A DNA stretch of 64,000 bases from an uncultured Bacilli bacterium (GTDB lineage: Bacteria; Bacillota_I; Bacilli_A; RF39; UBA660): NCBI GenBank assembly GCA_934190785.1, contig CAKPTA010000002.1, positions 172,570 to 236,569 of the forward strand, given 5' to 3'. Shown piece by piece: positions 1-8,657 of the stretch (its first letter is position 1; each line of letters starts with the position of its first letter). The position numbers and the translations under genes are program-made. Under the pieces are notes generated by a model. The model was given only the letters and a program-made list of their open reading frames with translations. It did no database searches and was not told the DNA's origin.

Positions 1-473
1 TATCAAGTAGAATAAATAAAATGAGCCCTAATACAGCTAAGATAGTATTTATGTTATATTCAGTTCTAACAGGGTTAACTTTTTCATCAATATTTATTTT
101 ATATGAGTTACAATCAATAATATATGTATTTATTGCAACTGGCTTAGTTTTTGGAGCATTTGCTCTTTTAGGATATTATACAAAAATAGATTTAACTAAA
201 TTTGGAACATATTTAATGATGATGTTATTTGGAATAATTATATGTTCAATTATAAATATATTTATTGGTTCAACTATGTTTGATATTATAATTTCATGTA
301 TATCTATAATAGTTTTTGTAGCATATACAGCATATGATGTTAAAAAAATAAAAATGTTAGCTGAATCATCAACTAGCGAAAATATTGCTATAATAGGGGC
401 GTTAGAATTATATTTAGATTTTATAAATTTATTTTTAGAGATACTTAATCTATTTGGAAAATCAAAAGATTAA
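1..473 (+). CDS. BI-1/YccA family membrane protein, 5' end missing
   Basis: The frame is open from base 3 without a stop, so the gene begins before the window; the first visible ATG at 21 is internal. About 155 residues remain, with five hydrophobic segments and the closing pattern LYLDFINLFLEIL typical of the Bax inhibitor-1/YbhL family of 6-7 TM proteins. Family members are proposed ion (calcium/proton) leak channels of the inner membrane; the substrate here is unknown. A promoter for rpsF follows the stop immediately. Confidence 0.8.
   Translation, partial: SSRINKMSPNTAKIVFMLYSVLTGLTFSSIFILYELQSIIYVFIATGLVFGAFALLGYYTKIDLTKFGTYLMMMLFGIIICSIINIFIGSTMFDIIISCISIIVFVAYTAYDVKKIKMLAESSTSENIAIIGALELYLDFINLFLEILNLFGKSKD

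Positions 474-480
474 AAAAGGG

Positions 481-509
481 TTTACTTTTAAAAAAAAGTT
501 TGTTATAAT
481..509 (+). promoter_or_regulatory. Sigma-A type promoter of rpsF-ssb-rpsR
   Basis: TTTACT at 481-486, a 17-base spacer, and TATAAT at 504-509 preceded by TG (extended -10). It lies 67 bases before the rpsF start, leaving room for the leader described next. Confidence 0.7.

Positions 510-529
510 CAATTGCGAGTATTAATTTA

Positions 530-568
530 CTCCTTGCTTCTTTGGAAGCCGTAAAGACCATAGGGAGG
530..568 (+). promoter_or_regulatory. Predicted S6:S18 autoregulatory leader of rpsF
   Basis: CTCCTT (530-535) can pair with AGGGAG (562-567), which is the rpsF Shine-Dalgarno sequence. Inside lies a perfect hairpin GCTTC/GAAGC (536-540 with 545-549), followed on the 3' side by CCG (549-551) in an asymmetric loop. 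A CCG in such a loop next to a sequestered ribosome site is the known S6:S18 binding motif of rpsF leaders. The fold was done by eye; binding is inferred. Confidence 0.5.

Positions 569-575
569 TGTAAGA

Positions 576-866
576 ATGAGAAATTATGAGATTATGTTTA
601 TCGTAAGACCTACATTAAGTGAAGATGAGACAAAAGCTGTAATAAAAAACTTTGGTGATGTTTTAACTTCAAATGGAGCAAAAATTGTAGATTCTAAAGA
701 TATGGGTCAAAGAGAATTAGCTTATGAAATTAAAGATTGTAAGAGTGGTTATTACTACGTTTACGAAGCAGAAGCTGATAGCGATAAAGCAGTTAGAGAA
801 TTTGATCGTCTAGCATCAATTAGTAATGATATTATACGTCATTTAATTACAAAGCTAGAAAAGTAG
576..866 (+). CDS. rpsF: 30S ribosomal protein S6
   Basis: Ninety-six residues, the usual length for S6, starting MRNYEIMFIVRPTL and containing the conserved GQRELAYEIKD core. 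S6 binds 16S rRNA in the platform as a heterodimer with S18, encoded two genes downstream. The start follows GGGAGGTG at 563-570. First gene of the conserved rpsF-ssb-rpsR operon. Confidence 0.97.
   Translation: MRNYEIMFIVRPTLSEDETKAVIKNFGDVLTSNGAKIVDSKDMGQRELAYEIKDCKSGYYYVYEAEADSDKAVREFDRLASISNDIIRHLITKLEK

Positions 867-881
867 AATTGAGGTATTATT

Positions 882-1346
882 ATGAATCGTGTTATGTTGA
901 TTGGACGTTTAACGGCAAAACCAGAGCTTAGATATACAGGGTCAAATATTCCTTATTCAAGATTTTCTATTGCTATAAATCGTTCATTTAGTAATAATCA
1001 AGGACAAAGAGAAACTGATTTTATTAATATCGTTGTTTGGAGAAAACAAGCTGAAAATGTATGCAATTTTTTAGACAAAGGTAGTTTAGTCGCTGTAGAA
1101 GGTAGACTACAAACTGGAAATTATGATGACAAAGATGGTAACAAACGTTATACAATGGATGTAGTTGGAGACAATGTTCAATTTTTAGAGAGCAAGAGTC
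1201 AATCACAAAATAGAACTAGCAGTAGTTCTGATAATTCTTATGATTATCAACCTAGCGAACCAAGTTATCCTACAATGGATGTAGCAAATGATCCATTTGC
1301 TGATTTTGGTGATAGTGTGTCCATTGATGATAATTTCCTAGATTAA
882..1346 (+). CDS. ssb: Single-stranded DNA-binding protein
   Basis: A 154-residue SSB: an N-terminal OB fold (about residues 1-105, MNRVMLIGRLTAKPELR...) binds single-stranded DNA as a tetramer. A Ser/Asn-rich linker leads to an acidic tail ending DDNFLD, a slight variant of the usual DDDLPF tip that recruits replication and repair partners. It lies between rpsF and rpsR as in most Bacillota, 15 bases after rpsF. Confidence 0.96.
   Translation: MNRVMLIGRLTAKPELRYTGSNIPYSRFSIAINRSFSNNQGQRETDFINIVVWRKQAENVCNFLDKGSLVAVEGRLQTGNYDDKDGNKRYTMDVVGDNVQFLESKSQSQNRTSSSSDNSYDYQPSEPSYPTMDVANDPFADFGDSVSIDDNFLD

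Positions 1347-1361
1347 GGAGGATATATAATA

Positions 1362-1580
1362 ATGGCAGAATTTCATAGAAAAAAGAAAAAAATATGTCAA
1401 ATGTGTGCTGGTAAATCTGTTGATTATAAAGATGCAGAAATTATTAAAAAATATATAAGTGCAGATAGAGCAAAGATTTTACCTCGTCGTATGTCAGGAG
1501 CATGTGCAAAACATCAAAGACATATTGCTAATGAAGTAAAAAAAGCAAGATTTATGGGTATTATTCCATTCGTAAAATAA
1362..1580 (+). CDS. rpsR: 30S ribosomal protein S18
   Basis: Seventy-two residues, basic, with KKKICQMCAGK near the N-terminus and the conserved ILPRRMSGACAKHQR segment. The cysteine pair CxxC plus C-x2-H suggests a zinc-binding S18. Partner of S6 in the small subunit. Preceded by AAGGAGG; its end overlaps the start of an intrinsic terminator. Confidence 0.97.
   Translation: MAEFHRKKKKICQMCAGKSVDYKDAEIIKKYISADRAKILPRRMSGACAKHQRHIANEVKKARFMGIIPFVK

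Positions 1581-1600
1581 GACTATGTCTTGTTTTTTTT
1577..1600 (+). terminator. Terminator after rpsR
   Basis: AAGAC/GTCTT stem (1579-1583 with 1587-1591), extended by A/T pairs, followed by a T-run. It closes the rpsF operon. Confidence 0.75.

Positions 1601-1648
1601 GTTGCCAAAATAAAAAAAGTAGTATATACTTTTTATGGTGATAATAAT

Positions 1649-2104
1649 ATGAAAAAAGGGTTTACATTAGTAGAACTTCTAGCCGTAATAGTTGTTTTAT
1701 CGATAATATCTGTAATTTCTGTTCCGCTAGTTTCCGATGTTATTGAAAAGGGTAGAATTAGTGCTATTCAAAACAGTGTTGAATTTTATGTTTCAGAAAT
1801 TGAAAATGCTTATGCAGAATGGAGTATAGAAGGATATCCAAATAATTTAAGTATAAGTGTTAAAGAAGAAGGCTACATTGAGCTTTCTGCATCTGAAGTA
1901 AATACTGTTCTTAAAATTAAAGGAACAAAACCTTTGTCGGGAACTATTGTCATAAATTCAAACTTAGATGAGTCTAATGCATTATATGGTTTTGTAGTTG
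2001 ATGCAAAATTAAAATATGATGGCGGATTTGATGCTACATATACATATGATTTAAATACCGCTGGAAATAATAAGAAAAAAATTACAGTTGTACGTGGTAA
2101 CTAA
1649..2104 (+). CDS. Type IV pilin-like (pseudopilin) protein
   Basis: A 151-residue protein starting MKKGFTLVELLAVIVVLS: a short basic leader, the G^FTLVE prepilin peptidase cleavage and methylation motif, then a hydrophobic alpha-helix. The rest is a small soluble domain without cysteines. Such proteins form competence (ComGC-like) or secretion pseudopili after processing by a prepilin peptidase. It stands alone between two terminators, with no assembly ATPase nearby, so its pilus system must be elsewhere. The Shine-Dalgarno sequence is weak (GGTGATAAT). Confidence 0.75.
   Translation: MKKGFTLVELLAVIVVLSIISVISVPLVSDVIEKGRISAIQNSVEFYVSEIENAYAEWSIEGYPNNLSISVKEEGYIELSASEVNTVLKIKGTKPLSGTIVINSNLDESNALYGFVVDAKLKYDGGFDATYTYDLNTAGNNKKKITVVRGN

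Positions 2105-2130
2105 CATAGAATAATTTCTATGTTTTTTTT
2104..2130 (+). terminator. Terminator after the pilin-like gene
   Basis: Perfect stem ACATAGAA/TTCTATGT (2104-2111 with 2116-2123) followed by a run of T. Confidence 0.85.

Positions 2131-2150
2131 GAAAAAGTTATAAAAAAAGC

Positions 2151-2179
2151 TTGTAATTCATATAGTTTTATTGTATAAT
2151..2179 (+). promoter_or_regulatory. Promoter of the S10 ribosomal superoperon
   Basis: TTGTAA (2151-2156), 17-base spacer, TATAAT (2174-2179). It sits directly after a terminator and 135 bases before rpsJ, leaving a long structured leader. Confidence 0.75.

Positions 2180-2189
2180 TTTGAATGTG

Positions 2190-2310
2190 TGGCACGCATT
2201 GATGTGTGAGGTTGCTGATACGCCAGGTTAAGTTGTTAGCAATTTAAAATGGTAAATTCAGGTTTTTACACGGAGCGAGTCTATACTGGATATAGGCGAA
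2301 GGGAGGATAC
2190..2310 (+). promoter_or_regulatory. S10-operon leader (L4-type ribosomal leader)
   Basis: The untranslated leader has unusually high G+C for this genome and includes the segments GAGGTTGCTGATACGCC and ACACGGAGCGAGTCTATA, which I recall from Bacilli S10-operon leaders, where L4 represses the operon. L4 (rplD) is encoded third in this operon. Assignment rests on position and remembered motif similarity, not on a covariance search. Confidence 0.55.

Positions 2311-2313
2311 AAT

Positions 2314-2622
2314 ATGTCAAAAACTAAAGTAAGCATTAAGTTAAAAGCTTTTGAACACAAGAGCTTAGATAATGCATGTGCTAAAATAGTCGAAACTGTA
2401 AAGAGGACAGGTGGAGAAATTAGTGGTCCAGTACCATTACCAACTGAAATCGAAAAAATTACAATTTTAAGAGCTGTTCATAAATATAAAGATTCACGTG
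2501 AACAATTCGAAAAAAGAACACACAAAAGACTTATTGTTATCAACAATCCAAGTAAGGAAACTATTGAGTCATTAACTCATTTAGAAATTCCAAGTGGTGT
2601 TGATATTCAAATAAAGTTATAA
2314..2622 (+). CDS. rpsJ: 30S ribosomal protein S10
   Basis: 102 residues (normal length), with the S10 signature around GPVPLPTEIEKITILRAVHK. S10 sits in the 30S head and, as NusE, also takes part in transcription antitermination. First gene of the S10 cluster; ATG preceded by GGGAGG. Confidence 0.97.
   Translation: MSKTKVSIKLKAFEHKSLDNACAKIVETVKRTGGEISGPVPLPTEIEKITILRAVHKYKDSREQFEKRTHKRLIVINNPSKETIESLTHLEIPSGVDIQIKL

Positions 2623-2640
2623 AAATAGGAGGATGAATTT

Positions 2641-3390
2641 ATGAAAAAGGGAATCTTAGGTCGTAAATTAGGAATGACTCAAGTATTTACAGAATCTGGT
2701 AAATTAATTCCTGTTACTGTTGTTGAAGTTGAACCAAACGTGGTTACACAAATTAAAACAAAAGAAACTGATGGATATGAAGCAATTCAACTAGGTTTTG
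2801 ATACAAAGAGAGAAAAGTTAGCGACAAAAGCTTCTGTTGGTATTACTAACAAAGCAAACACTACACCTAAGCGCTTCTTTAGAGAGATTAGAGATGTAGA
2901 AGTTAACAATTATTCTTTAGGACAAGAAATTAAAGTAGATATCTTTTCTGAAGGAGAAGTTGTTGATGTAACTGGAACTACAAAAGGAAAAGGGTTCCAA
3001 GGTGTTATTAAACGACACAATCAAAGCAGAGGACCTATGGGACATGGTTCACATTATCATAGAGGACCAGGATCTATGGGTACTATGAGACCAATGCGTG
3101 TATTTAAAGGTAAAAAATTACCAGGACATATGGGTACACTTACTGTTACAATTCAAAACCTTGAAGTAGTAATGGTAGATGTTGAAAATAATTGCATTTT
3201 AATTAAAGGTAATATTCCAGGGCCTAAAAAATCTTTGGTTATTATTAAGTCAGCTGTAAAAAATCCAGATACTGTTAAAGAAGTAGAAAAGATTAATAAA
3301 TATACAGCTGAAGAAATCGTTGAAACACCTGTAAGTGAAGAGTCTGCTGCTACATCTACAGAAAATGTAGAAGAAACAGTTGCTGAATAA
2641..3390 (+). CDS. rplC: 50S ribosomal protein L3 with acidic C-terminal tail
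   Basis: 249 residues. The core (about 1-210) has the L3 segments GRKLGMTQVF, FQGVIKRHNQ and GSMGTMRPMRVFKGKKLPGHMG, the loop reaching toward the peptidyl transferase centre. Bacterial L3 is usually about 205-220 residues; the extra tail here is rich in Glu, Val, Ser and Thr and should be disordered. Spacing to rpsJ is 18 bases with AGGAGG. Confidence 0.96.
   Translation: MKKGILGRKLGMTQVFTESGKLIPVTVVEVEPNVVTQIKTKETDGYEAIQLGFDTKREKLATKASVGITNKANTTPKRFFREIRDVEVNNYSLGQEIKVDIFSEGEVVDVTGTTKGKGFQGVIKRHNQSRGPMGHGSHYHRGPGSMGTMRPMRVFKGKKLPGHMGTLTVTIQNLEVVMVDVENNCILIKGNIPGPKKSLVIIKSAVKNPDTVKEVEKINKYTAEEIVETPVSEESAATSTENVEETVAE

Positions 3391-3404
3391 GGAGGCACAA
3401 ATAT

Positions 3405-4028
3405 ATGAAAAAAATGTCTGTTTTAAATATTAAAGGTGAAAAAGTAAACGATATTACTTTAAATGCTGAAGTTTGGGGAATTGTTCCAAATGATGCAGTA
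3501 TTATATGATGCAATTACATTAGCAAGAAATTCAATGAGACAAGGTACTCATGAAACAAAAACACGTAGTGAAGTTTCTGGTGGTGGAAGAAAACCATGGA
3601 GACAAAAAGGTACTGGACGTGCTCGTCAAGGAAGTATTCGTGCAGCACAATGGTATCACGGTGGTATCGTATTTGGGCCACATATGAGAAGTTACGATAA
3701 AAAGATGAATCGTAAAGAAAGAAGATTAGCTTTAAAATCAGCTTTAGCTTACAAAACTATTAATAGTGAACTTGTTATCGTTGATAACTTTACTTTAATT
3801 AGTGGGAAGACAAAAGAAGTTAAAGAAATTTTAAAAACTTTAGATGCTTCAAAAAATATATTATTAGTTGTAAATGAATTAGATGAAAATATAATTTTAG
3901 CAACTCGTAATTTAGATAATGTTACATTATTAGAAGCAAATGAAATAAATGTATTAGATGTTATTGCAGCTGATAAAATGATTATTACAGCAGATGCAAT
4001 TAAAACAATAGAGGAGGTGCTTGTTTAA
3405..4028 (+). CDS. rplD: 50S ribosomal protein L4
   Basis: 207 residues with the extended-loop signature GGGRKPWRQKGTGRARQG that lines the exit tunnel. 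In Bacilli and Proteobacteria L4 also represses its own operon through the S10 leader, which fits the leader upstream. The stop codon overlaps the rplW start by one base. Confidence 0.97.
   Translation: MKKMSVLNIKGEKVNDITLNAEVWGIVPNDAVLYDAITLARNSMRQGTHETKTRSEVSGGGRKPWRQKGTGRARQGSIRAAQWYHGGIVFGPHMRSYDKKMNRKERRLALKSALAYKTINSELVIVDNFTLISGKTKEVKEILKTLDASKNILLVVNELDENIILATRNLDNVTLLEANEINVLDVIAADKMIITADAIKTIEEVLV

Positions 4029-4309
4029 TGAATAATTATAGAGATATTATAAAAGCGCCAATTATAACTGAAAAAAGTGCTGATTTAGCTCAAAATCATA
4101 ACACAATTACATTTAGTGTAGATGTAAAAGCTAATAAAACACAAATCAAACAAGCTATTGAAAAAATATTCAATGTTAAAGTTGAAAGTGTTAATACAGT
4201 AAATGTTAAGCCAAAGAAGAAAAGAGTTGGACGTTATACTGGAAAAACAAATAAAGTAAAAAAAGCAATTGTTAAATTAAGTGAAGGAAGTTCTATTGAA
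4301 CTTAACTAA
4028..4309 (+). CDS. rplW: 50S ribosomal protein L23
   Basis: 93 residues beginning NNYRDIIKAPIITEKS, the L23 signature. It lies at the exit-tunnel mouth and docks trigger factor and SRP. Its ATG shares an A with the rplD stop (TAATG), indicating translational coupling. Confidence 0.96.
   Translation: MNNYRDIIKAPIITEKSADLAQNHNTITFSVDVKANKTQIKQAIEKIFNVKVESVNTVNVKPKKKRVGRYTGKTNKVKKAIVKLSEGSSIELN

Positions 4310-4327
4310 TGTTAGGAGGAGAAATAT

Positions 4328-5158
4328 ATGGCTATTAAGAATTTTAAACCAATGACTAATGGTACTCGTGGTATGTCAAAGTTAATTAACGAAGAAATTA
4401 CTACTTCTACTCCAGAAAAGTCATTAGTTGTTACTTTAAAGAAAACAGGTGGACGTAATAACCAAGGACGTTTAACTGTTAGACATATTGGTGGAGGAGC
4501 TAAGAGAAAATACCGTATTATTGATTTTAGAAGAAATAAAGATGGTATTGTTGGAACAGTTACTTCTATTGAATATGATCCAAATAGATCTGCTAACATT
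4601 GCTTTAATTACATATGCTGATGGAGAAAAAAGATATATAATTGCTCCAAAAGGTTTAAAGGTTGGTGCAAAAATTGAAAGTGGAGCTAATGCTGACATTA
4701 AAGTTGGTAATAACCTTCCACTTGAAAATATTCCTGAAGGAACACTTGTACACAATGTTGAACTTAAGGCTGGAAAAGGCGGACAAATGGCTCGTTCTGC
4801 TGGTTCAAGCGTACAAATCTTAGGACGTGAAGGAAAATATACATTACTTCGTTTATCAAGTGGTGAAGTTCGTAAAGTTCTAAGTGTTTGTAGAGCAACA
4901 ATCGGAGAAGTTGGAAACGCTGATCATGAACTTGTTCATGTTGGTAAAGCTGGTAGAAAAAGACATATGGGAATTCGTCCTACAGTTAGAGGATCTGTTA
5001 TGAACCCTAATGATCACCCACATGGTGGTGGAGAAGGTCGTGCGCCAATCGGACGTAAAGGACCAGTTACTCCATGGGGAAAACCTGCATTGGGATATAA
5101 GACACGTAAAAACAAAAAAGCTTCTGATAAGTTAATTGTTCGTCGTCGTAAAAAATAG
4328..5158 (+). CDS. rplB: 50S ribosomal protein L2
   Basis: 276 residues, normal for L2, with the C-terminal NPNDHPHGGGEGRAPIGRKG segment whose conserved His is close to the peptidyl transferase centre. 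Essential for subunit association. Start follows TTAGGAGG. Confidence 0.98.
   Translation: MAIKNFKPMTNGTRGMSKLINEEITTSTPEKSLVVTLKKTGGRNNQGRLTVRHIGGGAKRKYRIIDFRRNKDGIVGTVTSIEYDPNRSANIALITYADGEKRYIIAPKGLKVGAKIESGANADIKVGNNLPLENIPEGTLVHNVELKAGKGGQMARSAGSSVQILGREGKYTLLRLSSGEVRKVLSVCRATIGEVGNADHELVHVGKAGRKRHMGIRPTVRGSVMNPNDHPHGGGEGRAPIGRKGPVTPWGKPALGYKTRKNKKASDKLIVRRRKK

Positions 5159-5174
5159 TGAAAGGATGGTTTAA

Positions 5175-5441
5175 ATGGCTAGAAGTTTAAAAAAAGGACC
5201 TTTTATTGATTCTCATTTAATGAGTAAGGTTAAAAAAGTTAATGAATCTGGAAAAAAAGAAGTAATTAAAACATGGTCTCGCCGTTCAACAATTTATCCT
5301 GAATTTATCGGACATACATTTGCCGTTCATAATGGTAAAGAATTTATCCCTGTTTATGTTACTGAAGATATGGTAGGTCATAAATTAGGTGAATTCGCGT
5401 TAACCCGTAAATTTGGTGGACATGGCGATGACAAAAAGTAG
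5175..5441 (+). CDS. rpsS: 30S ribosomal protein S19
   Basis: 88 residues starting ARSLKKGPFIDSHLM with the GHTFAVHNGKEFIPVYVTEDMVG-type core, split here by position. S19 forms a head complex with S13. 16 bases after rplB. Confidence 0.97.
   Translation: MARSLKKGPFIDSHLMSKVKKVNESGKKEVIKTWSRRSTIYPEFIGHTFAVHNGKEFIPVYVTEDMVGHKLGEFALTRKFGGHGDDKK

Positions 5442-5469
5442 TAATTAGTTATCAGGAAGGAGGACTAAA

Positions 5470-5805
5470 ATGGAAGCAAAAGCGATTGCAAAAGGAGTTA
5501 GAATTGCACCTCGCAAGTGCCGTTTAGTTATAGATTTAATACGTGGAAAAAGCGTAGTAGAAGCTGACAAAATTTTAAAAAATATAAATAAAGAAGCTGC
5601 AAGATTAAGTCATAAAGTACTTACATCTGCAGTAGCAAATGCCGAAAATAATTTACATTTAGATAAAGAAAACTTATATGTTAAAGAAGCTTATGTAAAT
5701 GAAGGTCAAGTAATGAAAAGAATGAAATTTGGTTCACGTGGACATGTGGATCCAATTAAAAAAAGAACAAGCCACATTACAATTGTTGTAAGTGAGAAAA
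5801 AATAG
5470..5805 (+). CDS. rplV: 50S ribosomal protein L22
   Basis: 111 residues with RIAPRKCRLVIDLIRGK at the N-terminus and the hairpin segment MKRMKFGSRGHVDPIKKR that reaches the exit-tunnel constriction (macrolide site). Strong Shine-Dalgarno AAGGAGG. Confidence 0.97.
   Translation: MEAKAIAKGVRIAPRKCRLVIDLIRGKSVVEADKILKNINKEAARLSHKVLTSAVANAENNLHLDKENLYVKEAYVNEGQVMKRMKFGSRGHVDPIKKRTSHITIVVSEKK

Positions 5806-5822
5806 ATAAAGGAGGTAAACTG

Positions 5823-6500
5823 ATGGGTCAAAAAGTTAGTCCAGTCGGTCTTAGACTTGGTATCAATAAAAATTGGGAATCAAAATGGTATGCTGGTAAT
5901 AATGATTTTGCAAAATATTTAAACAATGATGTTAAAATAAGAAAATGTTTATCAAAAAAATTAAAAGACGCAGCAGTTTCAAGTATTCTTATTGAAAGAA
6001 ACTCTAACAAGACTGAAGTTATTATTAACACTGCAAAACCAGGTGTAGTAATCGGTCATGGTGGAGATGAAATTGAAAAATTAAAAAATGAATTATCAAA
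6101 ATTAGTTAATGAAAATGTTCAAATTTCAATTATGGAAGTTAAAAATCCAGATGTTGATGCTGCATTAGTTGCAGAAGGAATTGCACATCAAATTGAAAAC
6201 AGAGTATCATTCAGAATTGCTCAAAAGAGAGCTATTCGTAATGCTATGAAAGCAGGAGCAAAAGGAATTAAAACTTCTGTATCTGGTCGTTTAGGTGGAG
6301 CAGATATGGCTCGTAGCGAAGGATATACAGAAGGTAATATTCCACTTCATACTTTAAGAGCAGATGTTGATTATGCAGCAAAAGAAGCTGATACAACATA
6401 TGGGAAAATTGGTGTTAAAGTATGGATTTATAAAGGAGAAATCCTTGCCTCAAAAGAAAAAGGAGGTAATGTAAATGGCACTAATACCAAAAAGAACTAA
5823..6500 (+). CDS. rpsC: 30S ribosomal protein S3
   Basis: 225 residues: an N-terminal type II KH domain (GVVIGHGGDEIEKLKNEL) and a C-terminal S3 domain (SGRLGGADMARSE). Part of the mRNA entry site. The last 26 bases overlap rplP in another frame, and the rplP ribosome site lies inside rpsC. 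Confidence 0.97.
   Translation: MGQKVSPVGLRLGINKNWESKWYAGNNDFAKYLNNDVKIRKCLSKKLKDAAVSSILIERNSNKTEVIINTAKPGVVIGHGGDEIEKLKNELSKLVNENVQISIMEVKNPDVDAALVAEGIAHQIENRVSFRIAQKRAIRNAMKAGAKGIKTSVSGRLGGADMARSEGYTEGNIPLHTLRADVDYAAKEADTTYGKIGVKVWIYKGEILASKEKGGNVNGTNTKKN

Positions 6501-6903
6501 ATATAGAAGACCTCATAAATTACGTTATGATGGTGTTGCCAAAGGTAATACAGAACTTCACTTTGGTGAATATGGATTAATGGCAATGGATGGTGCTTGG
6601 ATTACACAAAGACAAATTGAAGCAGCACGTGTTGCTATGACTCGTTATATGAAACGTGGAGGAAAAGTATGGATTAATATTTTCCCACATCTTTCATTAA
6701 CTAAAATTCCATTAGAAACTCGTATGGGTAAAGGTAAAGGTCAACCTGAAGAATGGGTAGCAGTAGTAAAAAAAGGAAAAATTATGTTTGAAATAGGTGG
6801 AGTAAGTGAGGAAGTAGCTCGTGAAGCTTTAAGACTTGCTATGCATAAATTACCTATTAAGTGTAAATTTGTAAAAAAAGAAAGTGGTGAGGCTTGTGAG
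6901 TAA
6475..6903 (+). CDS. rplP: 50S ribosomal protein L16
   Basis: 142 residues starting ALIPKRTKYRRPHK, with GMGKGKGQPEEWVAVVKKGK typical of L16, which helps position the A-site tRNA acceptor arm. Overlaps rpsC by 26 bases; ATG at 6475 follows AAAGGAGG within rpsC, a strong reason for this start. Confidence 0.97.
   Translation: MALIPKRTKYRRPHKLRYDGVAKGNTELHFGEYGLMAMDGAWITQRQIEAARVAMTRYMKRGGKVWINIFPHLSLTKIPLETRMGKGKGQPEEWVAVVKKGKIMFEIGGVSEEVAREALRLAMHKLPIKCKFVKKESGEACE

Positions 6904-7102
6904 TAAAGAAATTAGAGAATTAACTAATGAAGAAATTACTAAAAAAATCGAAGAATATAAAGAAGAACTATTCAATTTGCGTTTTAGCCAAGCTACAGGA
7001 AATCTTGAAAAACCTTCAAGAATTAATGAATTAAGAAAGTTAGTAGCACGTATGAAGACAATCTTACGTGAACGCGAACTAGAAGTAAAGGAGGGTAACT
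7101 AA
6896..7102 (+). CDS. rpmC: 50S ribosomal protein L29
   Basis: About 68 residues, two alpha-helices, with NEEITKKIEEYKEELFNLRFSQ-type sequence (given only in part here) diagnostic for L29. I prefer the GTG at 6896, preceded by GGTGAGG and giving MSNKEIRELT, which matches family N-termini; a GTG at 6884 would add four residues. Overlaps the rplP end by 8 bases and the rpsQ start by one. Confidence 0.9.
   Translation: MSNKEIRELTNEEITKKIEEYKEELFNLRFSQATGNLEKPSRINELRKLVARMKTILRERELEVKEGN

Positions 7103-7362
7103 TGGAAAAAGTAAGTAACCGTGAATTAGTTGGAAAAGTTGTAAGTGATAAGAATGATAAGACTATTACAGTTTTAGTTGAAACTTACAAAACTGCCCCT
7201 TTATATGGAAAACGCGTAAAAAGTTCTAAAAAATATGCTGCTCACGATGAAAAGAATGAGGCAAAAGTTGGAGATACAGTACGTATCGTTGAAACTAGAC
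7301 CATTATCAAAAAATAAACATTTCCGTTTAGTAGAAATCGTAGAGAAAGCAATTATTTTATAA
7102..7362 (+). CDS. rpsQ: 30S ribosomal protein S17
   Basis: 86 residues, OB fold, with LVGKVVSDKNDKTITVLVE and RVKSSKKYAAHDE. Primary 16S rRNA binder of the body. Translationally coupled to rpmC through TAATG. Confidence 0.97.
   Translation: MEKVSNRELVGKVVSDKNDKTITVLVETYKTAPLYGKRVKSSKKYAAHDEKNEAKVGDTVRIVETRPLSKNKHFRLVEIVEKAIIL

Positions 7363-7387
7363 TTGACACTGGGAGGAGGATCAATAT

Positions 7388-7756
7388 ATGATTCAACAAG
7401 AAAGCCGTTTAAAAGTTGCTGATAATTCTGGTGCACGTGAAGTTAGCGTTATTCGTGTATTAGGTGGAAGTAAAGTTAAAACTGGTAATATTGGAGATAC
7501 AGTCGTTGTAGCTGTAAAAAAAGCAACTCCTAACGGAACAATTGGTAAAGGAAAAGTTGCCAAAGCTGTAATCGTTAGAAGTAAATTTGGTCTAAGAAGA
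7601 GAAGACGGATCTTATATTAAGTTCGATGATAATGCATGCGTACTTATTAAAGATGATAAGAGCCCAGTTGGAACTCGTGTATTTGGACCAGTAGCACGTG
7701 AATTACGTGATAAAGATTTTATGAAAATTGTATCACTTGCTAAAGAAGTGTTATAA
7388..7756 (+). CDS. rplN: 50S ribosomal protein L14
   Basis: 122 residues (family length) beginning MIQQESRLKVADNSGAREV, with VFGPVARELRDKDFMKIVSLA at the end shown only in part. L14 sits at the subunit interface and is a docking point for the silencing factor RsfS. Confidence 0.97.
   Translation: MIQQESRLKVADNSGAREVSVIRVLGGSKVKTGNIGDTVVVAVKKATPNGTIGKGKVAKAVIVRSKFGLRREDGSYIKFDDNACVLIKDDKSPVGTRVFGPVARELRDKDFMKIVSLAKEVL

Positions 7757-7774
7757 CTTTCGAAGGAGGATAAC

Positions 7775-8083
7775 ATGAAACTAAAAACAGGAGATAAGGT
7801 TGTTGTTATTGCTGGGAAAGATAAAGGAAAAGAAGGAAACATTATCAAGACATTAGCATCAAAGAATAAAGTAGTTGTTGAAGGTATTAATATCGTAAAA
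7901 AAACATGTTAAACCAAACGGACAAACTGCTGGAAGTATTGTTGAAGTAGAATCAGCAATCGATGCTTCTAATGTTATGTTAGTAGATCCTAAAACCGGAA
8001 AACAAACCAGAATAGGACATACTGTTGATAAAAAAGGAAAAAAGATTAGAGTCGCAAAAAAATCAAACTCTAATATTGATTAA
7775..8083 (+). CDS. rplX: 50S ribosomal protein L24
   Basis: 102 residues with the KOW motif near the N-terminus (KTGDKVVVIAGKDKGKEG), an assembly initiator protein of the large subunit. Start after GAAGGAGG. Confidence 0.97.
   Translation: MKLKTGDKVVVIAGKDKGKEGNIIKTLASKNKVVVEGINIVKKHVKPNGQTAGSIVEVESAIDASNVMLVDPKTGKQTRIGHTVDKKGKKIRVAKKSNSNID

Positions 8084-8100
8084 TTGGAAGGAGGGTATAT

Positions 8101-8640
8101 ATGAACCGCCTAAAAGCAAAGTATAATGAAGAAATCATACCTAGTTTAGAAAAAGAATTTAATTACACAAACATTATGGACGTTCCAAAATTAGATAAAA
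8201 TTGTTGTCAATATGGGAGTTGGAGATGCTACTTCAAACAGTAAATTGTTAGAGGCTGCAATGGCTGACTTAGAGATTATCACTGGACAAAAACCAGTAGC
8301 AACAAAAGCTAAAAAAGCAATTGCTGGATTTAAGTTAAGAGCTGGTCAAGCAATTGGATGTAAGGTAACTTTACGTGGTGAGAATATGTATAATTTCTTA
8401 GATAAATTAATTAGTATAACATTACCACGTGTAAGAGACTTTAGAGGTATATCTACAAAGTCTTTTGATGGAAGAGGTAACTACACATTAGGACTTAATG
8501 AACAATTAATTTTCTCTGAAATAGAATATGATAATGTTGTTAAAGTACGTGGTATGGATATTGTTTTTGTAACAACAGCAAAGACAAATAAAGAAGCACT
8601 TGCTCTATTAAAAGGTTTCGGTATGCCATTTAAAAAGTAA
8101..8640 (+). CDS. rplE: 50S ribosomal protein L5
   Basis: 179 residues with KIVVNMGVGDA, ITGQKPVATKAKKAIAGFK and LPRVRDFRGIS. Binds 5S rRNA together with L18, encoded downstream. Start after AAGGAGGG. Confidence 0.97.
   Translation: MNRLKAKYNEEIIPSLEKEFNYTNIMDVPKLDKIVVNMGVGDATSNSKLLEAAMADLEIITGQKPVATKAKKAIAGFKLRAGQAIGCKVTLRGENMYNFLDKLISITLPRVRDFRGISTKSFDGRGNYTLGLNEQLIFSEIEYDNVVKVRGMDIVFVTTAKTNKEALALLKGFGMPFKK

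Positions 8641-8657
8641 CAATATAGGAGGATATT

Noticed and set aside
4312..4755. 147-codon minus-strand frame opposite rplB
   Set aside because: Shadow of a clear ribosomal gene; hydrophobic composition typical of antisense reading.
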